The notes under the pieces are model-generated. The model made no database searches, was not told where the DNA came from, and was given only the letters and a program-made list of their open reading frames with translations. The position numbers were made by a program, and so were the translations under genes. From the NCBI GenBank assembly GCA_050084985.1, contig JBITNC010000001.1, positions 186,620,001-186,684,000 of the forward strand: DNA of 64,000 bases, in the 5' to 3' direction. This DNA is from Nageia nagi (Eukaryota > Pinophyta). Of the stretch, positions 36,501 to 49,300 are shown in pieces. Numbering within the stretch: position 1 is the stretch's first letter; the number at the start of each line of letters is the position of its first letter.

Positions 36501-37500
36501 ATGTTGGTTAAAGGATTAATGAAATATGATATCTACATTAAGGAACAAGTTCCATCAAAGATGTGTATTGCTACAAGTGTGTGTTCTAGAGGCAATCTTT
36601 TTTACCAACATTTAGGGCACCTTAACCATAAGAGTATTCTAGTCATGAAAGACCAAGAACTTGTGGAAATTTTGCCTTCAATTTCTTCTTCAGTTGGTCT
36701 ATGAAAGAAATGCATTCTTGATAAGATGCATAGATAAAAGTTTGAAAAAGATAAGGCAATAAGAGCATTTCAACCTCTTCAACTTGTGCATTTAGATTTG
36801 ATGGGTTCATTTTAGACTAACTCACTTGGAGGAGTATCTTACATCTTCACCTTCATTGATGATTTTAGTAGGATGACCTTTAGGTATCTACTATAGCATA
36901 AGGATCAAACCTTTGAGAGTTTTAAGGTTTTTAAGGCTTTTGTTGAGAATCAAAATAATCTTAAAATCAATATATTAAGATTAGATAATGGAGGAGAATA
37001 TAATAGCAATGAGTTCAATGACTATTATGCTAAGTATGTAATCAAAAGGCAATTTATGATTCCTTACACTCCTTAGCATAATGGTGTTGCTAAAAGGAAA
37101 ATTAGATTAATTATGGAAATGGCTAGATGCATGTTAGGTAATCTTTTTAGTTTCTTATGGGGTGAAGCTATGAGCACTGCTATTTACACCTTGCAAGGGC
37201 ATCCCATAAAATTTGTTTAGGGTCAAACTCCTTTTGAGGCATGGTCAAGAAGAAATCCTAACATTTCTCACCTTAAGGTGTTTGGTTGCGAATCATTCTC
37301 CTTCATTATTTTTGAGAAAAAGAAAAAGTTGGATAAAAAAGCTAAAAAGTGCATCTTTGTGGGTTATGATAGTCAACATAAAGGCTATAAGCTCTACTCT
37401 CCATTCTAAAAAGCTATATTTGTTTTAGGAAATATAAAGTTTAATAAAGTTTAAAAAGAATCTACTTATAATGAGGATGTTAATGATCCAGAGAACTCTT
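36501..37500 (+). pseudogene. Copia integrase (decayed, catalytic Glu lost)
   Basis: QHLGHLNHKSI near 36608-36640 is the GAG-pre-integrase zinc region. HLDLMGSF gives the first Asp, FTFIDDFSRMTFRYLL the conserved stretch after it, and LRLDNGGEYNSNEF the second Asp. The usual PQxNGVAER reads P-stop-HNGVAKR: the catalytic Glu is Lys (codon 37092-37094). EMARCMLG, GQTPFEAW, HLKVFGCESF and KKCIFVGYDSQHKGYKLY follow, all typical of Copia integrase. Many stops replace Gln or Trp codons. Confidence 0.85.
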
Positions 37501-38420
37501 TAATTTCACCTAGTTGGTTAGATATTGATCTAGATAAGTCACCTCAAGAACAAAACTCTCCAACTCAAAGGGTAACAAGTAGCATGAACTTGAACAAATC
37601 CTTATTTGCTAAGATTAACAACAAGCATGATCTCTCATCCTTCAAAGAAGCTTCAAAGCACAAGTGCTAAATGGAAGCCATGAAAGTGGAGTATGAGGTG
37701 CTTACGAAAAATAAAACTTGGGATTTGATTTTTTATACCAATGAGAAGAATGTGATTGGCAATAAGTGGATCTACAAGGTCAAGTTCAATTCAATTGGAG
37801 ATATTAAGAAATATAAGGCAAGGTTAGTAGCTAAACTTTTTGCTCAGAAATACAATATAAATTATGAGAAAACCTTTGCTCCTATGGTAAACATGCCTAC
37901 TATTAGGATTATCCTTACTCTTTCTACAACTCAAAGATGAAAGTTTTTCCACTTAATATCAAGAGTCCATTTCTTAATGGTGACTTAGATGTGAAAATCT
38001 TCATGAATCAAACCTAAAGGGTTTATTATGGAAGGAAAAGAGTCTTTTGTGTGCAAGCTAAAGAAGTTATTATATGGACTTAAGCAAACACCTTGAGCCT
38101 AGTATAAAAAGATTTTAGGGTACTTTGTAGACATTGGATTCTTCAAGTGTTTCTCTAACTTTGATCTATATGTGTTCAATCAAGGAGAACATGTGGTCTT
38201 AATTCTCCTTTATGTAGATGATCTTTTGATAATTGGGAATAATAATGAAATCATTCAAAAGTGCATATCCAAACTTAAGGCAACATTTTAAATGATTGAT
38301 CTTGGTCTATTCAATACTATATTATAATGTAAGTGTATCAATACAAAGATTGTACTTATTTTAATCAATATAAGTATATATCAAACATTTCACAAAAATT
38401 TGGAATGGAGAAGTGTAGAT
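37501..38420 (+). pseudogene. Copia reverse transcriptase (decayed, YVDD kept)
   Basis: WKEAMKxE is represented by MEAMKVEYEVLTKNKTWDL (from 37671), then NKWIYKVKFN, KYKARLVAKLFAQKY and YEKTFAPMVNMPTIR in an open stretch to 37937. After a break, VCKLKKLLYGLKQTP and the catalytic LLYVDDLLIIG (YVDD at 38211-38222) follow. Both catalytic Asp are intact, unlike in the two Gypsy RTs in this window. Stops and shifts elsewhere make it inactive. Confidence 0.85.
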
Positions 38421-39172
38421 ATGCTACAATCTCAATCTCTCCTGGAATCATTATTTCTCTAAGCTCCAACTCTTAGTTATCTAATGCTATAGCTTACAAG
38501 CAATTAATTGGTATCTTCTATATTTAATTATATCTAGGTAAGATATTACCTTTGTAGTAAATCTAATGGCATGATTCATGTAGAAAATATATGTGGAGCA
38601 CCTCAATGTTGTTAAGCAAATCTTAAGATATGTCGTAGGGACTAAGGATCTTACTCTCAAGTATTCTAAGTTTCCCTTATTTATTATTTTTGGATTCTTA
38701 GATTTTGATTATGGAAAAGATAGAGATGATAAGAAATCAACCTTTACCTATGTTTTTAGATTTAGTTCAGGTGCTATCTCTTAGGCTTCCAAGAAGTAGC
38801 CTACTAGTTCTCTTTCCACCATAGAAGCTAAATACCATGCCATGTCTGTTGTAGCCTAGGAAGCCATTTGGCTAAGGCATCTTCTAAAATAAATTAGGTA
38901 TGAGCAAGGTGGCTCATCTTTGATTTCTTCAAATAATCAGTTGGTTATTTTTTAGCTAAGAATCCTATGTTCCATCAAATAATAAAACATATGAAAATTT
39001 AGCCCATTTTATCAAAGAGAAGGTTCTTGATGGCATCATACACTTGGAGTATTATCCATCCACCTTAAATTCTACTTATTTTTTCACCAAGCCCCTCTTG
39101 AAAGCTCAATTTTGTAAGCTTAGGAATACTATCATGTTGGTGAAGTTGACCTCAAGGGAGATTAAAGTTTGA
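38421..39172 (+). pseudogene. Copia RNase H (decayed)
   Basis: HLNVVKQILRYVVGTKDLTL, then GFLDFDYGKDRDDKKSTFTY (usual YxDADxAGDxDDRKSTSGY), SSLSTIEAKYHAMSVVA (usual SSTEAEYxA) and EAIWLRHLL follow the Copia RNase H pattern. It ends at KPLLKAQFCKLRNTI and a TGA at 39170-39172. It would degrade the RNA strand during reverse transcription. Confidence 0.8.
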
Positions 39173-39871
39173 ATTCTTATGTTGAATTTATGTTTGTGAT
39201 GACAACTTCACCCCTAAGAGAATTTTGTGCTATATAGTGTTAATTTTGTTGTACACCTTCATGGTAAGTTCACTCTATATGAGAAACTTGTTGTACAAAA
39301 TTTTAAAAGCAAAAAGATTAGCCAATTTAGCATTGTTTAGTTATTCATGTGTGAGGAAATCTTATATTTCTTTTATCACTATTCAATTATCCATATGTGA
39401 GGAACTCATATGTGCATGCTCTATTTTATAATGATAATCAACACATGTTTTTTATACAGTAGGTGATAATGATTTTTTAGCATAACATATTCATGATGAT
39501 TTATACCATTAATTAGTTTATGATGGTATTTATGTGATTCATCTATCTTTGTTGATATGAATATGTTGCATCTAACTAATATTTTTATTTGAGCTACTTA
39601 TGACCTATAGGTTCCTTTGAGATTGCAGGTTACTTACTTTGGATATGCAGGCTCTTAGAGACTCTTCATGACTTCTAGTTGGATGACTACTTCATGTATA
39701 TTAAAATAAATTATGGTTAATAATTTTATTTAGCAAAGTAATAAGTTTTAAATTAAATCTTTCTTGCTTCACAAATATGTAAAAAACTTCTCATCTCCAT
39801 TATACTTGTTTAGAGAACTCTCTTACTTTCTTTCTTTCTTCTCTCTTATTCTTTGTATCCCAATATTGCAT
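39173..39871 (+). other. 3' non-coding region of the Copia element
   Basis: Nothing coding was recognised. T-rich near the end. Confidence 0.6.
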
Positions 39872-39881
39872 TAAGGGGGAG
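39872..39881 (+). promoter_or_regulatory. Polypurine tract of the Copia element
   Basis: TAAGGGGGAG abuts the LTR start TGTTAGAATG. Confidence 0.85.
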
Positions 39882-40380
39882 TGTTAGAATGTATAATGCA
39901 TTATTATAAAGGTTTTATAATAATATTCTATGTAAGTTCACTAATATTTAAGGGTATCATTTTATACCTTAAGTATTTAAGTGAATATGATAATGTAACT
40001 TATCATACACTCCATATCATGAGCATGCCCCTTAGGTAAAAGGATGTGCATGTCATGCTTTTGTACATTAGATAAAAAGGTGATCCAAAGAGAGATTTTG
40101 GCCTATAAATAGAAGGTTCCCTCTTTATGATTACACACCAATTTGTGAAGTAAAGTTATGCTATAGGATAGTGTTTAGGAAAAAAGTGTAGGAGGATTGT
40201 AAGAGTTCATATTTGTTAAGAAGAGAGATCTAGTTAGTGGATGTATTTCTAGTTGGAGGAACCACTTACATATTATGTTATCTTTGTGAGATTGCTTTGT
40301 GAGGTTATTAGATATGTATTGTGAGCTTTCATGTGATCTTAGGAGTTTAGAGTTCTTCATATTATAGTTCAACTCTCTCA
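39882..40380 (+). repeat. 3' LTR of the Copia element
   Basis: TG...CA ends are intact. TATAAATA is at 40104-40111. It aligns gap-free with the 5' LTR as far as I could check by eye. Confidence 0.92.
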
Positions 40381-40385
40381 CATAT
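40381..40385. repeat. Target-site duplication, right of Copia
   Basis: CATAT; partner of CATCT at 31984-31988. Confidence 0.85.
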
Positions 40386-40429
40386 TTCTCCACTTTCACA
40401 TGAATTTAGCAATATTTCTTTAATAATAT

Positions 40430-41575
40430 TATAAATATCATATTAGGATTTGAATAAGATTTATATCAAAATAAATTCATTAAACTCTAGCTATAGGTAT
40501 AAGGAGAAATATTTGACTAGTCTTCTTAAAATATCATAAAATATATAATACAAATTGTACGTGAAATTTTCCACTCCTACATCTAAATAAAAGGAGAATA
40601 ACAAAAGAAAATCCCACTCCTTTACTTTTTAAAGAAAAATACATGGTATCCACTTTTAAATAAAATAGTCACTGCCTCTTCAAAAAGATACAACACTTCT
40701 AACAATAATTAATTCTATTAAACTTTATCAAATATTATGATAAACATCATATTAGGGCTTTAATAAAATTCATGTCAAAATAAATTCATTAAACTCTAAC
40801 TAAATTATAAGAAGAAATATTTAATTAATATTCTTAAAATATCATAAACTATATATAATACAATTTGTATGTGAAATTTTCCACTACTACATCTAAATAA
40901 AGGGAGAATAACAAAAGAAAATCCCACTCCTTTACTTTTTAAAGAAAAAGACATGGTACCAACTTTTAAATAAAATAAACACTATGTCTCTTCAAAAAGA
41001 TACAAGACTTCTAACATAATTAATTCTATGAAACTTTATCAAATATTATGATAATCATACTAGGAATTTAATAAAATTTATTTCAAAATAAATTTATTAA
41101 ACTCTAGCTAAAGATATAAGAAGAAATATTTGACTAGTCTTCTTAAAATATCATAAAATACATGATACAATTTGAATGTGAAATTTCCCACCCCTACATC
41201 TAAATAAAAAGGATAATAAAAAAAGCAAATTTCACTCCTTTACTTTTTAAAGAAAAAGACATGATACCAACCTTTAAATAAAATAACCACTATGTCTCTT
41301 CAAATGGTACAACATTTTTAATAATAATTAATTCTATAAAACTTTATCAAATATTATGATAAACATCATATTAGAAATTTGATAAACTTCATGTAAAAAA
41401 AAAATTCATTATATTCTAGCTAAAAGAATAAGGAGAAATATTTGACTAATCTTCTTAAAATATCATAAAATACATAATACAATTTGTATGTAAAAATTTT
41501 CACCACTACATCTAAATAAAGGAAAAATAAAAAAAGAAAATCCCATTTCTTTACTTTCATATAACTCATTAAATA
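40430..41575. repeat. Four 310-bp tandem units in the 3' LTR of E3
   Basis: The anchor TTTACTTTTTAAAGAAAAA recurs at 40621, 40931, 41239 and (altered) 41550, spacing 308-311. Each unit also carries AACATCATATTAG-, CCACTCCTACATCTAAATAAA- and CTCTTCAAA-like words. On the plus strand each unit has faint PPR-like words in the right order: IHVKINSLNSS, NKGRITKE, EKDMVPTF or a variant, and CLFKKIQ. Confidence 0.85.
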
Positions 41576-42598
41576 CCTAAAAAATAGTACTAATTTAATT
41601 AGTAAAAAAGAATGTAAAATAATGCACCTTGACTTGAGGAGGAAAGAGAGACTTCTTTTCTTTATGTAACTCTACACCCAAGCTTGAGAATAAAAAAAAT
41701 AAAATAATAAAAGATAGATAGGTAAGTATTTTGTTTAAGGTTTCACCCTTTTATTTATAACCAAGGAGGTCCAAGTGTGTCCCAATAGATGTCTCCTCAC
41801 ATATTTAATAATTTTTTTGGGATAGGTTTGCGTAAAGTTGTTGATGATTGAAATGGTATTAAATACCTTGGAGCCTTTTTTACTAACTAACAAATTAGTG
41901 ATAACTTTTATCCATATCTAACACAAAAAAATAAACTAAGTAAAATTATTACTCAATTATTTTCCTAGTCATTAAATATTTTGTAATACCACAAGGAGAC
42001 CTTAGTCTTTTTCCAATAGTGTTTCTACTATTAGTCCTATGTGGTAATAGTATGGATACTCATTTTAAATTTTTACCCCATTAAATTTTTTTTTCTAACC
42101 TTATATAAAATTTTCAAATTTAAATAAGGTATATTTCTTTTACCCTTAATTTTAACTTCAAATTTCAAAACCAAAATAAGAGAACACACCTTTACCTATG
42201 ATGCTTGTCTCATCTTGCAGGGTAAGTTTAATCTACACACATTGGAAATCATAATTTCATTGAGAAATTGATAGTCATAGTAATTATTTTACATACAACT
42301 ACATGATTTATGATGGTCATAGGGTGTTTCAATGATTCAACATTGATGATTTTCTTCTCTTACTCTTCCATTCCCATCATAATTTCACCTTTGGTTCATT
42401 GGGTCTTTAATTGCTCCTTTCATCTTGTAGTAATCTATTACCTGCATCATAAAATATCAAAGCCAACAATCAACTTGATACAAATAATACATATTTTTAC
42501 TTAAAATTGATCATCACATAGCAATGGTTCAAATATAATTTCATTTACACCTTCAATAATGTCTGGGATCAATTAGTACCATTTGCTGGGTCATTACA

Positions 42599-42612
42599 TA
42601 CTCCCCCCCTTA
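42599..42612 (-). promoter_or_regulatory. Polypurine tract of E3
   Basis: On the minus strand AAGGGGGGGAGTA abuts the LTR start TGTAATGACCC. Confidence 0.85.
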
Positions 42613-45600
42613 GGAGTAATACAGTCCCTTGTGTTTCTTATCCTGTTAATTTCTTGAGATCACAATTCAAGGTGTTCTAAATTATTACACTTGATTCAAC
42701 ATTTTTAAGGGACATTAAGATGAACCAACTTGAGTCTAGATCAAAGGCCAATTGACCCTCAAGTGGGTTAAGTTGATCAACTATCAGAATTAATCAATCC
42801 CTTTATTTTTGGAGTTCACTATCATAATCCTCCATGGATTACATCAGATGTAATAATGTGATCCCACCATTGCTATTTCCTAACCAATCAATTGTATTAG
42901 TCTATTTGATCAAAATGTTAGTATTTCAATTTTATCTTGGGGCTCATATCACCTAAGATATCACTAATCCAAAATAAGGTTATACACCCATCATAAATGT
43001 TTTTACAAAACTATGAATAAAGCATATTGCCCCCAAAATAATCATCATTTGTAATCATTAATATATGATAAAGAAATGACTACAACTTATACTCTCATTG
43101 ATATAGTGATGATTTTTTAATTACTACCTCTTTTTTTGAGATAAGATAACTAAACTACCCATATCTATCGATTCGTATCCCTAGTGGTCTGAGCTCTTAT
43201 GCCCATATCTTGGAAACCTAAATGTCTTTTGGAAGTAAGAACTTTCACATTATATTGGTTATCATCATTTCAACAAATCCTCACCCAATATTTTGAATCA
43301 CATATATTATCTCACCCTTATTCATGTGAGATTTACACCATAATAACATTAGATCAAGATCTCAAGCACATAACATTTGAATCAAACACATCAATTCATA
43401 TCCTCTTATTTTTCATTAAAATAAGTATCATCAACAATAGTATTTCAAAGAGTCATTTTTCAAAATAAAATGAATAATAAATTCAAATAAAATCATCATT
43501 ATTGCTTAAAAATAATAATAACATAGTCATTATCAAAGAATATAACTCTAATTGTATTTACATAGAAAGTTTAACATCACCTATACTTTGTTTATTAGGG
43601 TTTATTACCATATTCTAGGAATACATTTATGTCAAGCTGGGATAAAAGTTGAGTTTGTTTCTAAAATTCTTATCAAAATCTTAGTTTCTTTCAAAGATTT
43701 CTTGAACAAATTAGAAATTTTATTTATAATGATCAACTAAACTTACTTGATTATTAACATGATCTTTTCCTAATTCAAAGTATCTCTTTAAATCCAAAGA
43801 AATTCTCTTTATTTTGCTTCTATGATCAATTGTTGGCGTAGAAATGCACTTTCAATATCTTCAAAAATTTCTTTGTTGACCTATCTTTGTAAGGCTTGTA
43901 TATAAATAAGGAATTCATTAAAGATTTCCTATTAAACCTTTATAGCAAACCCAAAAGATGAGAAAATAATCATTAGCATTTTAGGAATTTTCTTACTTTT
44001 CATATTTTTGAAAATACATATGAAACTAAACAATCATTTGTAGTACTCATAATCAATAATCATTTATTTAAATCAATTAATAGTTTAGTAAAATGGGGAC
44101 ATTCTTCCATTTCACTCTCCATTAGAGATACGTTTTCACCCTTATCATCGAGTGACTTTAGTATTACATGAATGCAATGTTGAAAAAATAATTATTCATA
44201 CCTTTGTGCTTGCATTTTCTATTTTTTTATCTCTTGTAGGGAGGACTAAGGTGTGTAAATACCTATTCTTGCAAACTTTAGATTTGATGAATCAGCTTTC
44301 ATTCCTGGTTGATGAGCTTAATCATCAACTTATTTCTCTTTGAACATGCGGTATTCCAAATTTTTTTGCATTCCTCATGCTCTTTTCAAAGATGTTTTTT
44401 TTTGTTCTTCAATGTTCTTTAGCTCTTATCATATATATTTGTTCTCTATGATAGCTTGCATTATCATTCTTAATAAAAAAATTTATCATCATGATTTCAT
44501 AAGCTAATTAAGAAGTATTACCTCTTTTGTTGAGATGTCATATTGTACATGTAAAGATAGTATCATATCATGTATTTATTTACCACAATATCTCTCAATA
44601 ATGCCCCTAGTATCTTTTTAGATTTGCTTTCAAGAGTATGAATTCTCATCATCCATAATTGTTTAGTGGATATTTAATGTGAATTATCCCTTCATCCACT
44701 CATTCAAGTGTTCATGTACACTATTTATCATTTATTATTTATCTTCTTTCTAGCTAGATGTTGGTGTTATATGTAGGTTTTTTCAATTTTGAATGCATTG
44801 AAAAATAAATTATGGTGAATCATAGGAGATATCCTCTTGCTATGCACCTCATTGGTCTTTCATATGGAATTCAAGAAAATATTATTCATCACAAGATTTA
44901 TGATTTCTTATCATGGCATTCATTAGAGATGATGGGTTTTCTTCATCATCAAGATCTAGCCATTGTTAGCCTTTATCCATTAAACAAATTTGGTTGTTGT
45001 GTGACTACCCAACTAGAGATCGAGGATCATTTACATTATTATATTCACTTATTTTCCTATCTTGGTCTCACTTAGAGACTAATTTTACTTACACCTTATA
45101 ATGCACTATTGATATGAATCTTGACTTACATGGGTCCATCTTCAATCTCACTAGGAGAAAGCTCAACACCTCTTGCTATCTTATGGATGCTTTGGAAACA
45201 AAGTCTTCCTTGGGAGACTACATATTCCTTTATAGTGTCTAAATGATAAGAAAGTTGGGTTCTTTCCCATCTTTTTTTCTTATTTTATCATTTTTGAGTG
45301 ATTTATCCAAATGTAATGTCCTATATTCCCAATCCCCCTATATATAGCACCTAGGATTAGGCTTCAAAATCCATCAATTCCAAATTATCTATAAATAGAT
45401 TATACTATGTTGATTCAAATTCATGTGACTAAGATAACTAGTCATCAAGTTTGTCGATGGAATCTAATAATAAAGTTCAAATCTTTGTAAACTATTCACT
45501 AGGTCATTAGTGATTTCTTCCTTTACTTTGTTGTATATTTCTTTCATTTTATGGATTTCTTTTTACCTACCATACTAAAATAAAAGGACATATGCATTTA

Positions 45601-45699
45601 ATATGTGTTCTAAATTCACCTTGTTACACTCTAACCAAAATAAGAACTGTATTTATATCATTTTTCCATTACAAAATATGATAAAACATATTTATAAAT
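42613..45699 (-). other. Internal region of E3, mostly non-coding
   Basis: No gag, protease, RT, RNase H or integrase motif was found on either strand. A short readable stretch on the minus strand (HLDTIKEYVVSQGRLCFQSI near 45190-45260) may be coding relic of unknown kind. An 87-codon plus-strand frame at 44812-45075 resembles nothing I know. Confidence 0.5.
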
Positions 45700-46263
45700 C
45701 TAGTTCATGATATACTCTAATCCTTCAATGAAACATAGCTCTTCTATATGTACATTAGCTCCCATGGCATTTAACCTTTTAGTTACTATCTAGAACTTCA
45801 TTTTGTAATTTAACCTAATTACTGGTGGAGATGTAACTTGAACAAGATTTTCTTCCATAGGAAGGAGAATTTAACTCTTAAAATTGATAGTATATTCAAG
45901 TTCACATTCTCCATATAATTCATCATGGAGATCTCTTGTTTCACTTATAATATTGTTTACAAAAATAGCTCTTTCTTCAAACCTTTCCCTTACAACTATA
46001 GGCCTTGAGTCTCTTTCTATTTTTGTTAAGTACTCATTCCTCCTAGTAGTTTGATTAATAATTTGATTTGGAGGGGACAGATACCTTTTCCTAGTTCACT
46101 TGGACAATTCTTGGCATTGAATCTATTAGATTTTAGCTTTTTCCTTTTCCAACCTTAGAGTGTCATTGACTTTTGAAATCCATAATCCATAGTATGATAA
46201 TGTATCATCTATGTTGGATAAAACATCTAGCTCTATAGGTATCCAAGTCCAAGGCCATACCAT
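45700..46263 (-). pseudogene. Unrecognised relict ORF at the 5' end of the E3 internal region
   Basis: From the ATG at 46263-46261, about 90 bases after the primer-binding site, one frame runs 188 codons without any frameshift and with only five in-frame stops before a closing TAG. Random DNA this AT-rich would give more than twice as many. The start reads MVWPWTWIPIELDVL; later RPIVVRERFEERAIFVNNI and DLHDELYGECELEY look protein-like, with many charged residues. The position is that of gag. I do not recognise the family; it shows neither gag core nor zinc knuckle. It may be a packaging protein or gag remnant of a non-autonomous element. Confidence 0.5.
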
Positions 46264-46353
46264 CTTGTTGTATCTTTAGTTTCCTACAAGATGAGGAAAA
46301 AGTTAGGATCACTCTTTCTTACCACTTTATCTCAATTCCTAATCAAAAACTCA

Positions 46354-46365
46354 CTCTAATACCAA
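46354..46365 (-). promoter_or_regulatory. Primer-binding site of E3
   Basis: On the minus strand TTGGTATTAGAG follows directly on the LTR end ...GAGTTACA. It is one base off the usual initiator tRNA-Met site. Confidence 0.85.
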
Positions 46366-49300
46366 TGTAACTCTACTCCATCTTTCACCATATAACACCC
46401 CTAAAATTTAGGACTATTTTTTTTAAGTCTATCATTTATCGATTTATCAGCTTCTCAAGATTTACTATTTAGGTACATATATCCCACATGGTTTACATAT
46501 TGATACCTCATCAACTTTGTTAAGTCTTCATCCTTTCTTTGTAATTATGATGGTACATTCACCAAGTACTCTTGACTTTGCTTGCAAGTGGATACTTTTG
46601 ATGATTGTACCTTAGTTTTATTTGAAATTCATTACCATATCCCTAAACTTGAGGGTGTACTTGTTATCATAAAAAGGTTTAATATTTCTAATTTAAGTGT
46701 AAATTGATGTTCAAGAAATCTTAAGATTTAGATCCTATAACAATCTTAAACAATCCAAATTCTTTCCCATAGTATCCCCAAACTATCCCATTTAATCCCA
46801 AAGGGTTCCTAACATTTTCATTATGATCTAAATTTGGGTCCATAAGACTAATTTGGGATCCTTTTCTAAAACATTGGAATGATAATGGATTTATTTAGGG
46901 TTCTTATTTATTATCAATCCTTTATACCATTGTACAATCAATTGAGAAATATTCATTTGATCCTTATAAATTTAATTGATCGATTTCTATAACTTGCAAA
47001 TAAATAAAAACCATAACCCACTTTGATTTCATATATGAATTCATGTACTTAGGTGGCATTTTTTGACCCTAGTTTTCCACTTCATTCATTAATATACTAT
47101 GTAAACCATAAACTCATTAAATCTCAAAGTAAACAATTCATTCACTAAGCAGGTAGATTCTAATTCTAAGTTAGATTAAGTTTTATCTTTTAAAATTTTA
47201 TCATTAATATCTTAACTTTATTATCTAAAAACTCTATATTCATCTCAAAGGATCCCAAATGATCTCATTTATTCCCATTGTGTTCCATTTGTACCCATTT
47301 TGATCCCAAGGGTTCCTAAAATTTCCCAAGTGATCATAAATTATCATTTGGAACCTTAGTAGTTCAAATTTAGGATTATTTCTAATTCATTGGGATAGTT
47401 TTAGATTTTATTGGAATTAATAACCTAAACATCCACTTCTTTAGGAGTCTTGGTAAAATCATCTACTTAAATTGATTTATACTACCCACTACTGATCATG
47501 AAATAATAAATATTAATTCATACTCCTATCCATGTAATCATTAGCATTTATAGAATTAAACTATCATAATATTATTCTGAATATAAATGATAACTTATTA
47601 ATCATTTATATAATAAAACCAATTCATTGAAGTACAACTCATCTACTTTTCATTTACCATATTAACATAATATAAATACAAAACAACCTTTAATGAATTA
47701 ATATAATATAATACAATGCATTTAATCATTAATGGGATCTTTTTGAAAAATCATACAATTTCATATCCATTGAGTTTGTAATTCAAATTTATTTATTTCA
47801 TATGATTTTGATCGTTGTATCAACCATCGACCATCTCCATCAATCTTCATGCAACAAGCGTCAAACATCCCCTTAGTGTGTGGTGGGTGGATCGAGTACT
47901 AGGAGGGAGAAGGATCAAGATAACCTTTTTTAAAATTGACCATTATGCAAATGAATTTAACTATAGATGTCAAGATAAATTATATCCTTTTCTTAGTCAA
48001 TGCATATTAATCCATTATTTATTTACATTATAATTAATCCATCTTAAATAATTAAATCATTCACAATAAGATCTTGGATACTTTAATGATTAATTAACAT
48101 AATTGTACTATTTCAATTATTTTACTAAATATTATACCAATATCACAATCTCAAAACTATAGTTTATTTAATACAAAATTTTAAAGAATTTTTGAATTAC
48201 TTATTAAAAATATTAAACATAATTTATCACCTCATTGGAAACTAATTAGTTTAATTAACAAAATTAGGTAAGAACAAGAAAACATATTTTATTAATTCAT
48301 CTTTCTCCATTTTCACATGAATTTAACAATACTTTTTTACTAAGATGATAAACATCATATTAAGATTTTAATAAAATTCATGTCAAAATAAATTTGTTAA
48401 ACTCTAGCTAAAGGCATAAGGAGAAATGTTTGACTAGTCTCCTTAAAATATTATAAAATACATAATACAATTTGTACATGAAATTTTCCACTCCTACATC
48501 TAAATAAAAGGATAATAACAAAAGAAAATTCCAATCCTCTAAATTTTAAAGAAGAAGATATGGTACCAAATTTTAAATAAAATAACCACTATGTCTCTTC
48601 AAATGGTACAACATTTCTAACAACAATTAATTCTATAAAACTTTATCAAACATTATGATAAACATCGTATTAGAAATTCAATAAAATTCATGTCAAAATA
48701 AGTTCATTAAATTTTAGCTAAAGGCATAAGAAGAAATATTTGTCTAGTCTCCTTAAAATATAACAAAATACATAATATAATTTGTACATAAAAAATTTCA
48801 CCCCTACATCTAAATAAAAGGGAGAATAACAAAAGAAAATTCCACTTCTTTACGCTTTAAAGAAAAAGATATGGTACCAACCTTTAAATAAAATAATCAC
48901 TATCTCTTCAAATGGTATAACATTTTCAATAACAATTCATCCTATAAAAATTTATCAAACATTATGATAAACATCATATTAAGAATTTAATAAAATTCAT
49001 GTCAAAATAGATTCATTAAATTTTAGCTAAAGGCATAACCAGAAATATTTGATTAATATCCTTAAAATATCATAAAATACATAATACAAATTATACATGA
49101 AATTTTCCACCCCTATATCTAAATAAAGAGAAAATATCAAAAGAAAAACTCACTTTTTTACTTTGAAATAACTCATTAAATACCTCAAAAATAGGACTAC
49201 TTTAATTAGGCAAAAAGATTGTAAAATAATGCACCTTGGTTTGAAGAGGGAAGAGAGAATTCTTATCTTTATGTAAATTTACACCCAAGCTTGAGAATAA

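Larger units (their letters stand above)
31989..40380 (+). mobile_element. Complete Ty1/Copia element, 8392 bp, decayed
   Basis: LTRs of 499 bp each (31989-32487 and 39882-40380), primer-binding site, gag, protease, integrase, RT, RNase H (Copia order, integrase before RT), polypurine tract and a 5-bp target duplication are all present. A manual count gives about 46 differences between the LTRs, near 9%, so it is an old insertion. It sits in the 3' LTR of E3 and is therefore younger than E3. Coding regions have many stops and lack key residues in protease and integrase. The leader before gag is unusually long, 2.7 kb. Confidence 0.92.
30877..42598 (-). repeat. 3' LTR of E3, split by Copia (30877-31988 and 40386-42598)
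   Basis: Both parts align in order with the 5' LTR (46366-50202). The right edge is TGTAATGACCC read on the minus strand, next to the polypurine tract. The left edge at 30876 lacks the part equivalent to 46366-47190. A TATA box lies at about 41750-41760. The right part holds four 310-bp tandem units; the 5' LTR holds three. Confidence 0.85.

Noticed and set aside
42310-42504. Frames at 42310-42504 and 49873-50085 with similar products
   Set aside because: They are again the same place in the two E3 LTRs (antisense of U3), not protein conservation.
43199-43468. An 89-codon plus-strand frame as a gene
   Set aside because: Antisense to E3, low-complexity composition, no motif, no conserved counterpart seen.
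47815-48033. A 72-codon plus-strand frame repeated at 31500-31685 and so perhaps a conserved gene
   Set aside because: The two copies are the two LTRs of E3; similarity follows from LTR identity, and LTR Y retains the block only in part without the frame.
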